From: Legionella qingyii
Lineage (GTDB): Bacteria; Pseudomonadota; Gammaproteobacteria; Legionellales; Legionellaceae
Reading direction: 5' to 3'
NCBI RefSeq assembly: GCF_003184185.1
Contig: NZ_QHJG01000001.1
Location: 219,413 to 283,412, forward strand
Length of the DNA: 64,000 nucleotides
The notes beneath the pieces are model-generated. The model was not told the origin of the DNA. It did not search any database and saw only the letters and a list, made by a program, of their open reading frames with translations. This document shows positions 63,990 to 64,000 of the stretch, one piece after another. How positions within the stretch are numbered: the first letter of the stretch is position 1; every line of letters starts with the position of its first letter. The translations under genes were made by a program, and so were the position numbers.

Positions 63990-64000
63990 CCATTGATTTG

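Noticed and set aside
1..64000. CRISPR array, rRNA or prophage structural genes
   Set aside because: No regularly spaced direct repeats, no rRNA sequence and no phage morphogenesis genes were seen on reading through.

Overview
The window looks like the chromosome of a Legionella species, probably not L. pneumophila. The DNA is AT-rich. Housekeeping genes are scattered among many long proteins that look eukaryotic or like Dot/Icm type IV effectors: ankyrin repeats with a YopJ-like triad, two Ser/Thr kinases, an adenosine-deaminase-like enzyme, DUF4116-type repeats and a Fic protein. Four promoters carry the same tandem TTAAT element followed, always 7 nt later, by a -10 hexamer. This is the layout described for PmrA, which controls Dot/Icm effector genes in Legionella. 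These promoters precede the genes at 1961-2836, 10739-11782, 28915-30021 and 35592-36827.

1-10 kb: a hypothetical cut by the window edge, a small secreted peptide, a decayed serine beta-lactamase-like gene, a PmrA-box hypothetical, an adenosine-deaminase-like protein, an omptin protease, an outer-membrane barrel, a large secreted hypothetical and small unknowns. 10-24 kb: a bacterioferritin-like protein, an orphan isocyanide synthase (PvcA/IsnA/DIT1) behind a PmrA-like promoter, an ankyrin/YopJ-like protein, a PlsC acyltransferase, PEP carboxylase, a LysR regulator divergent from an amino-acid permease, and a ChaN/EreA-like protein. 23.6-37.6 kb is the densest effector-like region: an F-box-like microprotein, two kinases, an LCM-type methyltransferase with a methylesterase-like hydrolase, a DUF4116-type protein, a coiled-coil protein, a small membrane protein, an unknown 532-residue protein and an ADP-ribosyltransferase-like protein, with gene remnants between.

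37.7-53.3 kb is mainly core physiology: an MHS transporter, a 43-residue membrane peptide, a SagB-like oxidoreductase, a P2A-type cation ATPase, a three-gene signalling operon (EAL phosphodiesterase, response regulator, hybrid kinase with HPt), an MgtC/DUF4010 protein, a multi-TM hypothetical and a UhpC/GlpT-type transporter. 53.3-57.7 kb is scarred: a HipB remnant, a frameshifted effector-like gene, a broken Tn5-type transposase and an AbiEi-like/Fic fusion.

At 57802-57846 lies the 3' part of a CAU-anticodon tRNA without its 5' half. It reads as the displaced end of an island that extends rightward past the window. That island carries a VanX-like dipeptidase, a permuted NlpC/P60-like secreted protein, a tyrosine recombinase lacking a normal start, and a hipB-hipS-hipT module. 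Its hipT is broken at an A7 tract, and three 18-bp operator-like dyads lie exactly 71 bp apart upstream of hipB. Fragments of the same module lie at 37.4-37.6 kb and 53.5 kb.
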